From the NCBI GenBank assembly GCA_039591075.1, contig JBDHEI010000011.1:13245-77244 (forward strand): DNA of 64,000 bases. The letters are read 5' to 3'. Position numbers and translations under genes: made by a program. Each line of letters begins with the position of its first letter. Position 1 is the first letter of the stretch. This DNA is from JAOTVV01 sp039591075. GTDB taxonomy: Bacteria > Gemmatimonadota > Gemmatimonadetes > Gemmatimonadales > GWC2-71-9. The notes under the pieces are model-generated. The model saw only the letters and a list, made by a program, of their open reading frames with translations. It did no database searches and was not told where the DNA came from. Below, one piece after another: positions 1 through 7,935 of this stretch.

Positions 1-1977
1 GTGTTCAACAACAATTTCCAGGAACGCACCGGCGGACGGGCCAACTTCGAGTTCACGCCGACTGCCAAGCTCAACCTAGGGTTGAACTTCGGTTACACGC
101 GCAACAAGCTGGGCATGCCGTTGAGCGACAACGCCTCGAATGGCCTGCTGCGCAACGCGTACCGAGGGCGCGCTCGCGCGTTCAACGATAGGTGGGAACC
201 GGGATTCCATGGGTTCGGCCCGGATCAGAGCAACGAGTTCGACACGACCATCCGGGAGGAGCGCACCACGATTGGCCTGACCGCCAACTTCGATCCGTGG
301 TCGTGGTTCGAGAACCGCCTCGTGGTCGGGATGGACAAGTACGACGTGCGGGAGACCAATTTCTACCAGATCGACTCCACCCAGAAGTGGGGTGCCACCA
401 ACGGAACCGGGTCGATCACGCAGCGACTGCCAGTGACCCATACCTGGACTGTGGATTACTCGGGTTCGATCCGTGCCCGGCTGTCGTCGGAGTTCACGTC
501 CCGGTTCTCGGGTGGCATGCAGCTCAACGCGCGCCAATATCGGCGGTACACGGTCAATGGTGACGGTCTTGTGGCCAACGCGGTGAACCTGATTGGCACG
601 GCGGCCAACACCGACGCCAGTGAGGGGTTCGTGGAGCAGACGTCGCTGGGATTCTTCGTGCAGGAACAGATCGGCTGGCGGGACCGCCTGTTTGTGACGG
701 GTGCCGTGCGGATCGACGACAACTCGGCATTCGGATCGGCATTCTCGCTGGTCGCCTATCCCAAGTTCTCGATCGCCTACGTTATTTCAGACGAGGACTT
801 CTTCAACCTGCCATCGGTTGACGAGATGAAGCTCCGTTTTGCCTGGGGGCAGGCGGGGAACGCGCCGGCGCCGTTTTCGGCGGACCGCACGGTGTCGACC
901 GACATCGTCGTCGTGGACGACGCCAGCGCGAATGCGCTCAGGCCTTCGGAGTTCGGCAACCCCGATCTCAAGGCTGAGACTGGAAGCGAGTGGGAGCTCG
1001 GATTCGACGCGTCAGTGTTCCGTGGCGTGCTGGGGCTCGAGGTGACCTACTACAACCAGGTCACGAATGACGCGCTGATGGAAATCCCGGACGCACCGTC
1101 GAGCGGATTCAACGGCACCCACCTCACGAACATCGGGAAGATCTCGAACAAGGGCTTTGAGGTCCTGGCGACCGCGAGCCCGGTGCGGAGTCCCAGCTTT
1201 ACGTGGGACCTGACGGCGGCCTTCTCGACTAACAGCAACGAGTTGGTGTCGTTCGGTGGCACCCGCGACGAGGTCATCTTTGGAGCGTTCGCGGACGTGC
1301 AGCGGCACCGCGAGGGCTACCCGCTCGGCGCGATGTGGTCGAGGGATGTCCTGCGCGATGCGAGCGGTGTGCCGATCCTGGATGGCAACGGCAACGCCAC
1401 ATTGGACACCGAGTGCGCGTGGCCAGATACGGACGACCCCGACGGTCGGGGTGGCAGTTGCCACGAGCAATACGAAGGCCCGTCCTCGCCCACTCGGGAG
1501 TTCGGACTGTCGAACACGTTTACGATTTTCGGTAACCTGCGGCTCTTCGCGCAGCTCGACTATAAAGGCGGACACTACCAGTACTGCGCGATTTGCGAGA
1601 TCAGAAACCGGTCCAACCAGAACACCTGGGAGGTGGCCAATCCCGGGGCAGATCCGGTCGACCTCGCGTTCTACGAGACGCGGCAGACGATCACGACGAT
1701 CATGCAGGCGGACTTCCTGAAGCTGCGCGAGATCTCGCTGAGCTACACGATTCCGTCGAGCGTCGGTGGGCCGTTCGCCGCCGGCCGGTGGAGTGTCACC
1801 CTTTCCGCCAGGAACCTGTGGACGACGACCAAGTACAACGGCCCCGGCGATCCGGAGGTGCTGTGGTCACGGTCCACGACGGACGGTGGCGGCACGAACA
1901 ATCGGTTCGAGGTGCTGGACTATGCCTCGGTCCCGCCGCCGAAGCGCCTGACCGCGGCAATCAACGTGAACTTCTAA
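1..1977 (+). CDS. SusC/RagA-family TonB-linked outer-membrane receptor, C-terminal part
   Basis: This is the 3' part of a TonB-dependent outer-membrane transporter of the SusC/RagA type, which imports oligosaccharides or peptides with a SusD lipoprotein lid. The reading frame is open from the first base, so the signal peptide, plug and first strands lie upstream and the GTG at 1 is probably not the start. The 658 visible residues are strand-rich with alternating aromatic residues, and the protein ends in Asn-Phe, as expected for a terminal barrel strand. A SusD gene begins 14 nt after the stop, which supports the SusC assignment. The substrate cannot be told; no glycoside hydrolase is nearby. 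Confidence 0.9.
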   Translation: MFNNNFQERTGGRANFEFTPTAKLNLGLNFGYTRNKLGMPLSDNASNGLLRNAYRGRARAFNDRWEPGFHGFGPDQSNEFDTTIREERTTIGLTANFDPWSWFENRLVVGMDKYDVRETNFYQIDSTQKWGATNGTGSITQRLPVTHTWTVDYSGSIRARLSSEFTSRFSGGMQLNARQYRRYTVNGDGLVANAVNLIGTAANTDASEGFVEQTSLGFFVQEQIGWRDRLFVTGAVRIDDNSAFGSAFSLVAYPKFSIAYVISDEDFFNLPSVDEMKLRFAWGQAGNAPAPFSADRTVSTDIVVVDDASANALRPSEFGNPDLKAETGSEWELGFDASVFRGVLGLEVTYYNQVTNDALMEIPDAPSSGFNGTHLTNIGKISNKGFEVLATASPVRSPSFTWDLTAAFSTNSNELVSFGGTRDEVIFGAFADVQRHREGYPLGAMWSRDVLRDASGVPILDGNGNATLDTECAWPDTDDPDGRGGSCHEQYEGPSSPTREFGLSNTFTIFGNLRLFAQLDYKGGHYQYCAICEIRNRSNQNTWEVANPGADPVDLAFYETRQTITTIMQADFLKLREISLSYTIPSSVGGPFAAGRWSVTLSARNLWTTTKYNGPGDPEVLWSRSTTDGGGTNNRFEVLDYASVPPPKRLTAAINVNF

Positions 1978-1991
1978 CGGAGGACGGCATC

Positions 1992-3443
1992 ATGCGAAAT
2001 AGCACGATCGCACGATTGGCGGGGATGCTCGCCGTGGCATTCCTTTTGATGCCACTCTCCGCCTGTGATGAGATCCTGAACGTCAATAACCCGGCCGAGA
2101 TCGGTGTGGACGACTTGACCACGACCGAGTTGTTGGACGCTCAGGTGAATGGCGTGCTCGCCGCCGTTGCTGAACAGATGTCCGGCGACGAGGAAGCGAA
2201 TACGCAGGCGCTTGCCTTTATGACGGACGAACAGTTGACGGGACTCAACTGGGAAGACTGGCAACGCAACAACCAACGAATCGTCAACTACAACGAAGGT
2301 CCCGTGGGCCAAATCTGGTCCAATATGAGCGAAGTCATCCGCAACGGGGTCAGCGCGTTGGAGAAACTCGACTCGCTGGTGACCGATCCGGGCAGCGACG
2401 CACGGGTCGCACTCGTCTCGGCGATGGTCGGATACGGCTACGTCTGGATAGGTGAGGCGTTCTGCCAGGCCGTGTTCGCCACTACCCCGGATAGTCTCGG
2501 CACAACGCTATATGGGCCGGCGGAGATCATGGCGTTTGCGATCCCTCACTTCCAGCGTGCGCTGACTGTCGGGGCGGCAGCCGGCAGAGCCGACCTCGTA
2601 GACCTTGCGAACGTCGGGTTGGCGCGTGCCTACCTCAGCATCGGTGACCTGGCCAACACCATCACCTACGCGGGGGCAGTCAGCCCCGGATTCGAGCGCT
2701 GGGTCGAGTACTCCGATGCGGACGCCGCGCTGGACAACAACCTGTTCAACGAGGTCCACGGGTCGAACCACACGGTCGGCATGTCGCCCTGGTTCCTGCA
2801 GGGAACGTACGGGGACAACGATATCATCGACACGCAGACCGATCCCCGGATTCAGCACGCGTCGAATTTCTCCACCGGCCATGACGCCTCAACCCTGCTG
2901 TACAAGCCGTACCAGGGACTTCGGTTCAGCGGGTACACCGGTGAGACCCTGGCCCCGCCCTCGGCGGCGTGTCCCAACTGCACGGGTGCCAACGAAGGGG
3001 ATGGGGACGACGGCGACGTTTTGCTGTTTCAAAGAGGCTCGGACGTCCTGTTGGCTGACTACGTGGAAGCCCAGCATCACATGTACGAGGCGATGGCGCG
3101 TCAGGGCGGGAACGACGCGGCAATCAACGCGTTCGTGAACGCCCGGCGGGCCGTGGGGAACGAAGCTCCCGTGACCCTCACCGGGAGCGCCCTCTTCGAC
3201 GAGTTGCGGCGTCAGCGCGGACGGGACCTGTTCATGGGTGGGTTCCGGCTCGGCGACCTCCGTCGCTGGAGCCGCGAAGGCATCGGGGACTTCTTTCCTT
3301 CGGGTGCGCATCCGAATCCCGATCGCCCACCGGCGGTCTACGGTCCCTGGACCTGCTTCCCGTTGCCGCTGAGTGAGTATGAGGGCAACGAACAACTGCA
3401 GAAGCCCGCTGACCCGTTCACGCCGCCGGCAGGCATCATCTGA
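1992..3443 (+). CDS. SusD/RagB-family nutrient-binding outer-membrane lipoprotein
   Basis: Surface lipoprotein that should cap the SusC barrel encoded just upstream. The ATG at 1992 follows a GGAGG (about 1979-1983). The N-terminus is a lipoprotein signal with lipobox LSAC and Cys25, followed by NVNNPAEI, a typical SusD opening. The middle is helical and TPR-like, and a C-terminal stretch reads ELRRQRGRDLFMGGFRLGDLRRW, the arginine-rich motif seen in SusD/RagB proteins. 483 residues is the usual family size. It is co-transcribed with the SusC gene and followed by a strong terminator. Ligand unknown. Confidence 0.92.
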   Translation: MRNSTIARLAGMLAVAFLLMPLSACDEILNVNNPAEIGVDDLTTTELLDAQVNGVLAAVAEQMSGDEEANTQALAFMTDEQLTGLNWEDWQRNNQRIVNYNEGPVGQIWSNMSEVIRNGVSALEKLDSLVTDPGSDARVALVSAMVGYGYVWIGEAFCQAVFATTPDSLGTTLYGPAEIMAFAIPHFQRALTVGAAAGRADLVDLANVGLARAYLSIGDLANTITYAGAVSPGFERWVEYSDADAALDNNLFNEVHGSNHTVGMSPWFLQGTYGDNDIIDTQTDPRIQHASNFSTGHDASTLLYKPYQGLRFSGYTGETLAPPSAACPNCTGANEGDGDDGDVLLFQRGSDVLLADYVEAQHHMYEAMARQGGNDAAINAFVNARRAVGNEAPVTLTGSALFDELRRQRGRDLFMGGFRLGDLRRWSREGIGDFFPSGAHPNPDRPPAVYGPWTCFPLPLSEYEGNEQLQKPADPFTPPAGII

Positions 3444-3472
3444 CGGCGTAGCGGACTGCGGCACATTGATGG

Positions 3473-3508
3473 GTGGGAGGCGCGTCCAGCGTCTCCCACT
3501 TCTCTTTT
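3473..3508 (+). terminator. Rho-independent terminator after susCD
   Basis: An 11-bp stem (3473-3483 with 3489-3499, one G-T wobble) encloses a 5-nt loop and is followed by a T-rich tract, TTCTCTTTT. It lies 30 nt after the SusD stop and should end the susCD transcript. Confidence 0.85.
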
Positions 3509-3641
3509 GCGCGGCGACGTGACAGCCGCTTGCGCTGGCACCCAGCCGACCGGTACGCTTGAAAGAGAGATGTCGCGTCGGGGGCTCCGTGAAAGCCGAT
3601 ACGCCCGAGTTCACGCTATGTGTCACCTTGGAGGCTCGCGA

Positions 3642-4502
3642 GTGAGCATCTCGCGGGTCATGATGGTCGTGCTCGTCGTTGTAGGGATGAGTCGCGCCGC
3701 GGAAGGGCAGGTGGTGAGTGGTCGCTTGCTGGACGTCGAGACTAACGAGCCCATTGCCGGCGGGGTGTTGACGCTGGTGCCGGAGGATGGACGTCGGGTG
3801 GTCTCGGTGGTCACCGGCGAGGATGGCTCCTATCGCCTCGAGGCACCTGGGCCCGGTCGGTATTTCGTGGAGGCACGCCGGTTGGGGTATCGAGCCTGGA
3901 TCGACGGGCCAATCGAGCTTGGCCCTGGCGACGATTGGGAATCGGAGTACCACTTGGTGGCGCTCCCCGTGCAGCTCGACCCGGTAGAGGTGACAGTACC
4001 GGCCACCGTCTACGAGGCGCTGCTCGAGCGCGTGGGCTTCTACGAGCGACAGAAGACAGACTTCGGACACTTCATCACGCGCGATGAGATCGAGCGCCGC
4101 GCACCGCGGCGGGTGACCGATCTACTGTCAGCCGTGCCCGGCGTGAGACTCATTCCTTCCTCCGGCGGGCTCAGCCGCTCCAGCGTCGGCCTCCGTGGGT
4201 CGATCCTGTCGCAGGGCGGGCCGTGCCACCCACGGGTGTTCGTGGACGGGCTCTTAGTGATCTTGGGGGACGCTCGGGTGCGTGGGACGGACGTGTACGG
4301 GTTTCCGGAACAGGAGACCGAGGCAAACGCCGCTGCCGACCCCGCCGAACGCTCGGAAATTGCTCTGGATGATTTCGTCGAACCCAACGACGTCGAAGCC
4401 GTTGAGGTATACCGCCGCGCGTCCGAAGTCCCGGTCCAGTTCGGCGGCATGAGCACAGCCACGCAGTGCGGCGTCATCGTCATCTGGACCCGACGCGGAT
4501 AA
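3642..4502 (+). CDS. Exported carboxypeptidase-regulatory-like / TonB plug domain protein
   Basis: Secreted protein of 286 residues. The GTG at 3642 is chosen because GGAGG (3630-3634) sits 7 nt upstream and translation from it gives a clean signal peptide ending near AEGQ. A carboxypeptidase-regulatory-like beta-sandwich follows (VSGRLLDVETNEPIAGG, then GEDGSYRL), then a TonB plug-like segment (RRVTDLLSAVPGVRL and the later DVEAVEVYRR). It stops after the plug: there is no beta-barrel. Such plug-only proteins are common near TonB receptors in this type of genome, but their job is not established; a role in gating or scaffolding is a guess. Confidence 0.75.
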   Translation: MSISRVMMVVLVVVGMSRAAEGQVVSGRLLDVETNEPIAGGVLTLVPEDGRRVVSVVTGEDGSYRLEAPGPGRYFVEARRLGYRAWIDGPIELGPGDDWESEYHLVALPVQLDPVEVTVPATVYEALLERVGFYERQKTDFGHFITRDEIERRAPRRVTDLLSAVPGVRLIPSSGGLSRSSVGLRGSILSQGGPCHPRVFVDGLLVILGDARVRGTDVYGFPEQETEANAAADPAERSEIALDDFVEPNDVEAVEVYRRASEVPVQFGGMSTATQCGVIVIWTRRG

Positions 4503-4512
4503 CGGGGATGCT

Positions 4513-4540
4513 GTGAGCGGTAAGCGGTGAGCGGTGAGCG
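4513..4540 (+). repeat. Four tandem 7-bp repeats (GTGAGCG) over a start-codon region
   Basis: Four head-to-tail heptamers, the second with one substitution (GTAAGCG). Two copies supply candidate GTG starts: 4527 opens the downstream frame, and 4534 is in another frame. Because 7 is not a multiple of 3, gain or loss of one unit would move the start relative to upstream DNA. Confidence 0.7.
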
Positions 4541-5474
4541 AGGGTATGGCACGGTTGTGGTGTTGGCGCTCGTCGTGGCCGGTGCCGCACCTTGGGTCTC
4601 TCCCCTACATGCACAAACGGCCTACAAGGCGGCGAATGCCCCGACGTCCGTCGTACCGCGCAGTTCGGGCTTCATCCACGCCGACTTCGCCGAGGCGCGG
4701 CTCACCGTCCACTACGTGCATGAATTCCTTGGTGCTGGGATTGGGCTCGCACCATACGCAGGAGCGGCCGCCCGCAAAGGACAGGTCGACCTGTTCTCGG
4801 CGTTTGATTTCAACCCCGGGTTCGAGGCGGGGGTCCTGGGATTCGCGAGCCTAGGGGGTGGCACGGGATCGCTCAACGTGGTGTCGTTCGCCGTCGGGTA
4901 TCAACGTACCGAGCGCAAGGTCATCGAGTTCAGTGACGATTCTTCCACCGTGAGCTTCTCGGAGCCGGCGCAGTCGGATCTGATGATCTCGACTGGGCTG
5001 AATGTGGTGATGAGATCCAACGCCGTGATCGGACTGGGCGGCTCGCTACGGCGCGAATGGTCGAGCCCCGGTGTGACGGACGCTGTGGAGGTCTGTGTGG
5101 CGGTGAGTGGTCCGGGCGCGCTCAACGTTCCCCTGTGCTCCGACCGGTACGCCGTACCGCTCGCCGACTATTGGGCGGGACAGGTGCGGGCCGATCTCCT
5201 GTGGAACGCGCGGCGGCTCAGCACGGCGCGCAGCCAGCCGCACCTGGCGGCGCTGGGCAGTGTGGCCCTGGATCTCGGCCAGGACGCCGATCCCAGACTC
5301 AATGTGGGGATCGGAATCGGCGTCACGCCCGCCCAGTATCCGGGGCATCTCATTGTGGCCCTGTTCTTCGAGTTGTACGATGTGTTGGACGCCGGTGGCA
5401 TCCAGCCGAGTTTCGCCGACCAATTCGTGACTCGCGTTGTGCTTGGCGTTCCGTTCGACCTGTTGGTGAACTAG
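4527..5474 (+). CDS. Secreted hypothetical protein, probable outer-membrane beta-barrel
   Basis: Unrecognised 315-residue protein. It begins with a signal peptide (hydrophobic VVVLALVVAGAAP, cleavage near LHAQ). The rest is strand-rich and glycine-rich (GFASLGGGTGSLN, GIGIGVTPAQYP) and suggests an outer-membrane barrel, although the terminus LLVN is not a typical aromatic barrel end. The GTG at 4527 lies inside a heptamer repeat and has no clear Shine-Dalgarno, so the start is uncertain. It lies 24 nt after the plug-domain gene and 73 nt before a small lipoprotein gene, so the three may be one transcript. Confidence 0.65.
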   Translation: MSGERGYGTVVVLALVVAGAAPWVSPLHAQTAYKAANAPTSVVPRSSGFIHADFAEARLTVHYVHEFLGAGIGLAPYAGAAARKGQVDLFSAFDFNPGFEAGVLGFASLGGGTGSLNVVSFAVGYQRTERKVIEFSDDSSTVSFSEPAQSDLMISTGLNVVMRSNAVIGLGGSLRREWSSPGVTDAVEVCVAVSGPGALNVPLCSDRYAVPLADYWAGQVRADLLWNARRLSTARSQPHLAALGSVALDLGQDADPRLNVGIGIGVTPAQYPGHLIVALFFELYDVLDAGGIQPSFADQFVTRVVLGVPFDLLVN

Positions 5475-5547
5475 CAGGCAGGCTAGGTAGGTCCGTGCTG
5501 TCGCCGCGGTCGTCGCTTCGGCGCAACCGACACTCGAGGAGAGAGCG

Positions 5548-5949
5548 ATGGGCAGACAGGTGGTGATGCTGACGACACTCGCGACGGCCGTCCTGGTCGC
5601 CGCGGCGTGCGGGGGAGCGCGGGAAGTACAGGTCCGACGGGCGGTGGCCCCAACCGTAGCGGACAGCATCTACGTGCAATTGGCCAACGACCACTTCAAC
5701 GACGCGAGAGTGTACGCCCTGTACGAAGGTGGTGCCCGGTATCCCCTTGGGCTCGTGATCGGAAAGGGGAGCGTGCAGGAAGCCGCCCTCTTGTGGCAGC
5801 CCCGCCCGCTCGTCTTCGAGATCAGCTTCATCGCCGAGGACGGAGTGTATCTGACGGAAGAGCTCATGCTGGAGCCGGGCGATCTGATCCAGCTCAACAT
5901 CCCGCCCAACATCAGCTCGTCGGCGTTCTTCCGCCGGGTGTCCGACTAG
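5548..5949 (+). CDS. Small lipoprotein, function unknown
   Basis: 133 residues with a lipoprotein signal: the hydrophobic stretch TTLATAVLVAAAC ends in a lipobox Cys at residue 21. The mature part is a small beta-rich domain (VYALYEGGARYPLG, EELMLEPGDLIQLNIPP) that may bind a partner at the membrane. The ATG is preceded by GAGGA at 5536-5540, 7 nt upstream. No family recognised. Confidence 0.7.
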   Translation: MGRQVVMLTTLATAVLVAAACGGAREVQVRRAVAPTVADSIYVQLANDHFNDARVYALYEGGARYPLGLVIGKGSVQEAALLWQPRPLVFEISFIAEDGVYLTEELMLEPGDLIQLNIPPNISSSAFFRRVSD

Positions 5950-6039
5950 CGCCCCTCTGCCGCATTTCCACAGGTGTTGCCCGTCGGCCCCTCAGCGCGC
6001 CCTCGCGTCCGCAGGGCCGCGGAGATTCGGTGACGAGGT

Positions 6040-7821
6040 TCAGCCGGTACCGGGTTCGTCGGTCACTTTGCCGTCTGGTGTGGGGTTCCACAGACTCCGG
6101 AAGTAGTACCCGATCGCCAAGAAAACGCCACCAAAGCCCAGGAACAATAGAATCCGCCAGATGGCTTCGACCTGGCGGAGATCCACCAGGATCAACTTGG
6201 CGACGGGCAGAAACAGCGTGACGAGACCCACGGTCCTCGCCGGAGGTACGAGCAGGATCAGCACCAGCGCGTAGATCCCCCATGCGGCCGTCACGATTCC
6301 AGTACCCGCAGGAAGCACGGAGAGCTCGCGCCAGAGCCATGCCAGGAGCGCCGCGTGTGCTGCCAGGCGGTACCATCGACCGGCCTGAGGACCGGCCCAC
6401 CACGCCCCCACCAGGGCTGCAGCGACGGCGGCTAGGTCGGTGAGTGCGCGCGCGTTGAACACGGCGTCCCTGGGGGGTCCGTCCCCGGCTAGACGCTCGA
6501 ACATCCAGAGTGCGACGAGGCCGAAGAGCAGATGGCCGGTCATGCGGAGTGCATCGTCGTCCAAGCGGTGCGCAACGTGTAACAGCGTCGCCGCCAGCGC
6601 GGCCCAGATCAGGAACTGTGCATGCCCCTCGAACAGCAGCGGTACTGCCCCGGCCACGAGCACGGCTCCCGTCACATGGTGCGCCGACACGAGAACCGGG
6701 ACCGAGCCAACACGGTCCAGGCGCCACGCCACGGCAGCATAGAGGACTCCACCACCAAGGGCAATCAGGCCCCAGAGGGTGTCTCCGGCCGACCACACCG
6801 CCCGCGACGTGAACAGGGCAACGACGGCGGTGACAAATGTGAGAACGGCGACCTGCCGGTGCGATAGCTCTGCCTCGTCGTGGCCCTTGACGCCTGCTAT
6901 CGTGCCGAGGGGCGGTCGTTGCCAGCGCGAGGGGTTGCTCTCGGCCAGTGCCTCGCGCAGCACTGGGATCCCCCAGAACAGCAGCCACGTGACGACTACG
7001 CCGATCTGCAGCGCAACTCGATTGCCCCACGCTCCGGTCTGAAATCCGAGCGCCAGAACGGTCCAGCCACCCACGGCCGTCGTCCACAGCAGCGATCGCC
7101 ACCCCTTGAGCAGGTAGATGGCGCTGGTGCCGACGAGGAGAATCCCGGTGTACGTCACGAGGCCCGGAACGGACCCGACGTCGGTGTACAGGAAGAATGG
7201 TGTGCCCAGACCACCCGCCGCTCCGAGTACGGCAAGCGCGGGGCCGTTCTGCCTGATGCCGGTGGAGAAGGTGAAGAGGGTCACCAGCACCATGAACGCG
7301 AAGGCCACCGAGTGGCTGACGAGCTCGAAGAGTTGGAATGCCGCGAATCCGGTGATATACCAGGTCGCAGCGGCTCCCCCGAGCATGAGCTGACTGAACC
7401 ACTGTTTGGCCGGTGGGACGCGAAAGCCAATGGTAGCCAGTGCGCCCCCGAGCCCGAGGCCGAATGCGATCCGGATCCTCGGAGTGAGCCATCCCTGGTC
7501 AACGGCGTAGTTGAACAGGAACGCCACGCCGACGAGCAGCAGCCCGATGCCGACTCGGCCGATCCAGTACTGCGGGCCGCGGTGGAGTAGGGCGGCGATC
7601 GGGCCCGGGGGCTTGTGGGGAGTCATCCGCTGGGCCCGGGGCATCGGGCGCGGTCGTTGGCTACCCTCGCCGAGAGGCCGCGGGCTCGTGGCGGACTGCC
7701 CTGTCCGCGCACGCCCGGCCAACCCGTCGACGAATCCCTTCAGAGTGTGCTGCAGGTGCTGCACCGTGGCTTCGAGGTCCTGAAGCCGTTGCTCGATGGT
7801 GCGCTCGGGAGGTTCTGGCAT
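6040..7821 (-). CDS. DUF2339 family polytopic membrane protein
   Basis: Predicted inner-membrane protein of about 593 residues of the DUF2339 family. A short cytoplasmic N-terminus forms a coiled coil (TIEQRLQDLEATVQHLQ), followed by an Arg/Pro-rich linker and then many hydrophobic helices, starting with YWIGRVGIGLLLVGVAFLF, which is close to the family signature. Function is unknown in the family; the fold suggests a transporter or a structural membrane protein. The start at 7821 is chosen because it opens with the coiled coil; an upstream in-frame start at 7875 would add 18 low-complexity residues. Divergent from the M1 peptidase gene. Confidence 0.85.
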   Translation of the reverse strand: MPEPPERTIEQRLQDLEATVQHLQHTLKGFVDGLAGRARTGQSATSPRPLGEGSQRPRPMPRAQRMTPHKPPGPIAALLHRGPQYWIGRVGIGLLLVGVAFLFNYAVDQGWLTPRIRIAFGLGLGGALATIGFRVPPAKQWFSQLMLGGAAATWYITGFAAFQLFELVSHSVAFAFMVLVTLFTFSTGIRQNGPALAVLGAAGGLGTPFFLYTDVGSVPGLVTYTGILLVGTSAIYLLKGWRSLLWTTAVGGWTVLALGFQTGAWGNRVALQIGVVVTWLLFWGIPVLREALAESNPSRWQRPPLGTIAGVKGHDEAELSHRQVAVLTFVTAVVALFTSRAVWSAGDTLWGLIALGGGVLYAAVAWRLDRVGSVPVLVSAHHVTGAVLVAGAVPLLFEGHAQFLIWAALAATLLHVAHRLDDDALRMTGHLLFGLVALWMFERLAGDGPPRDAVFNARALTDLAAVAAALVGAWWAGPQAGRWYRLAAHAALLAWLWRELSVLPAGTGIVTAAWGIYALVLILLVPPARTVGLVTLFLPVAKLILVDLRQVEAIWRILLFLGFGGVFLAIGYYFRSLWNPTPDGKVTDEPGTG

Positions 7822-7935
7822 GACAGAAAGGTAGGAACCGGCGGGGCAACGGCAAGATCGCTGAGTGGCACACACCCCGGAGACGATCTACACTTAGCGC
7901 GATCGGCGCGTGCTCACCCGAACCAGGAGCGTCTC

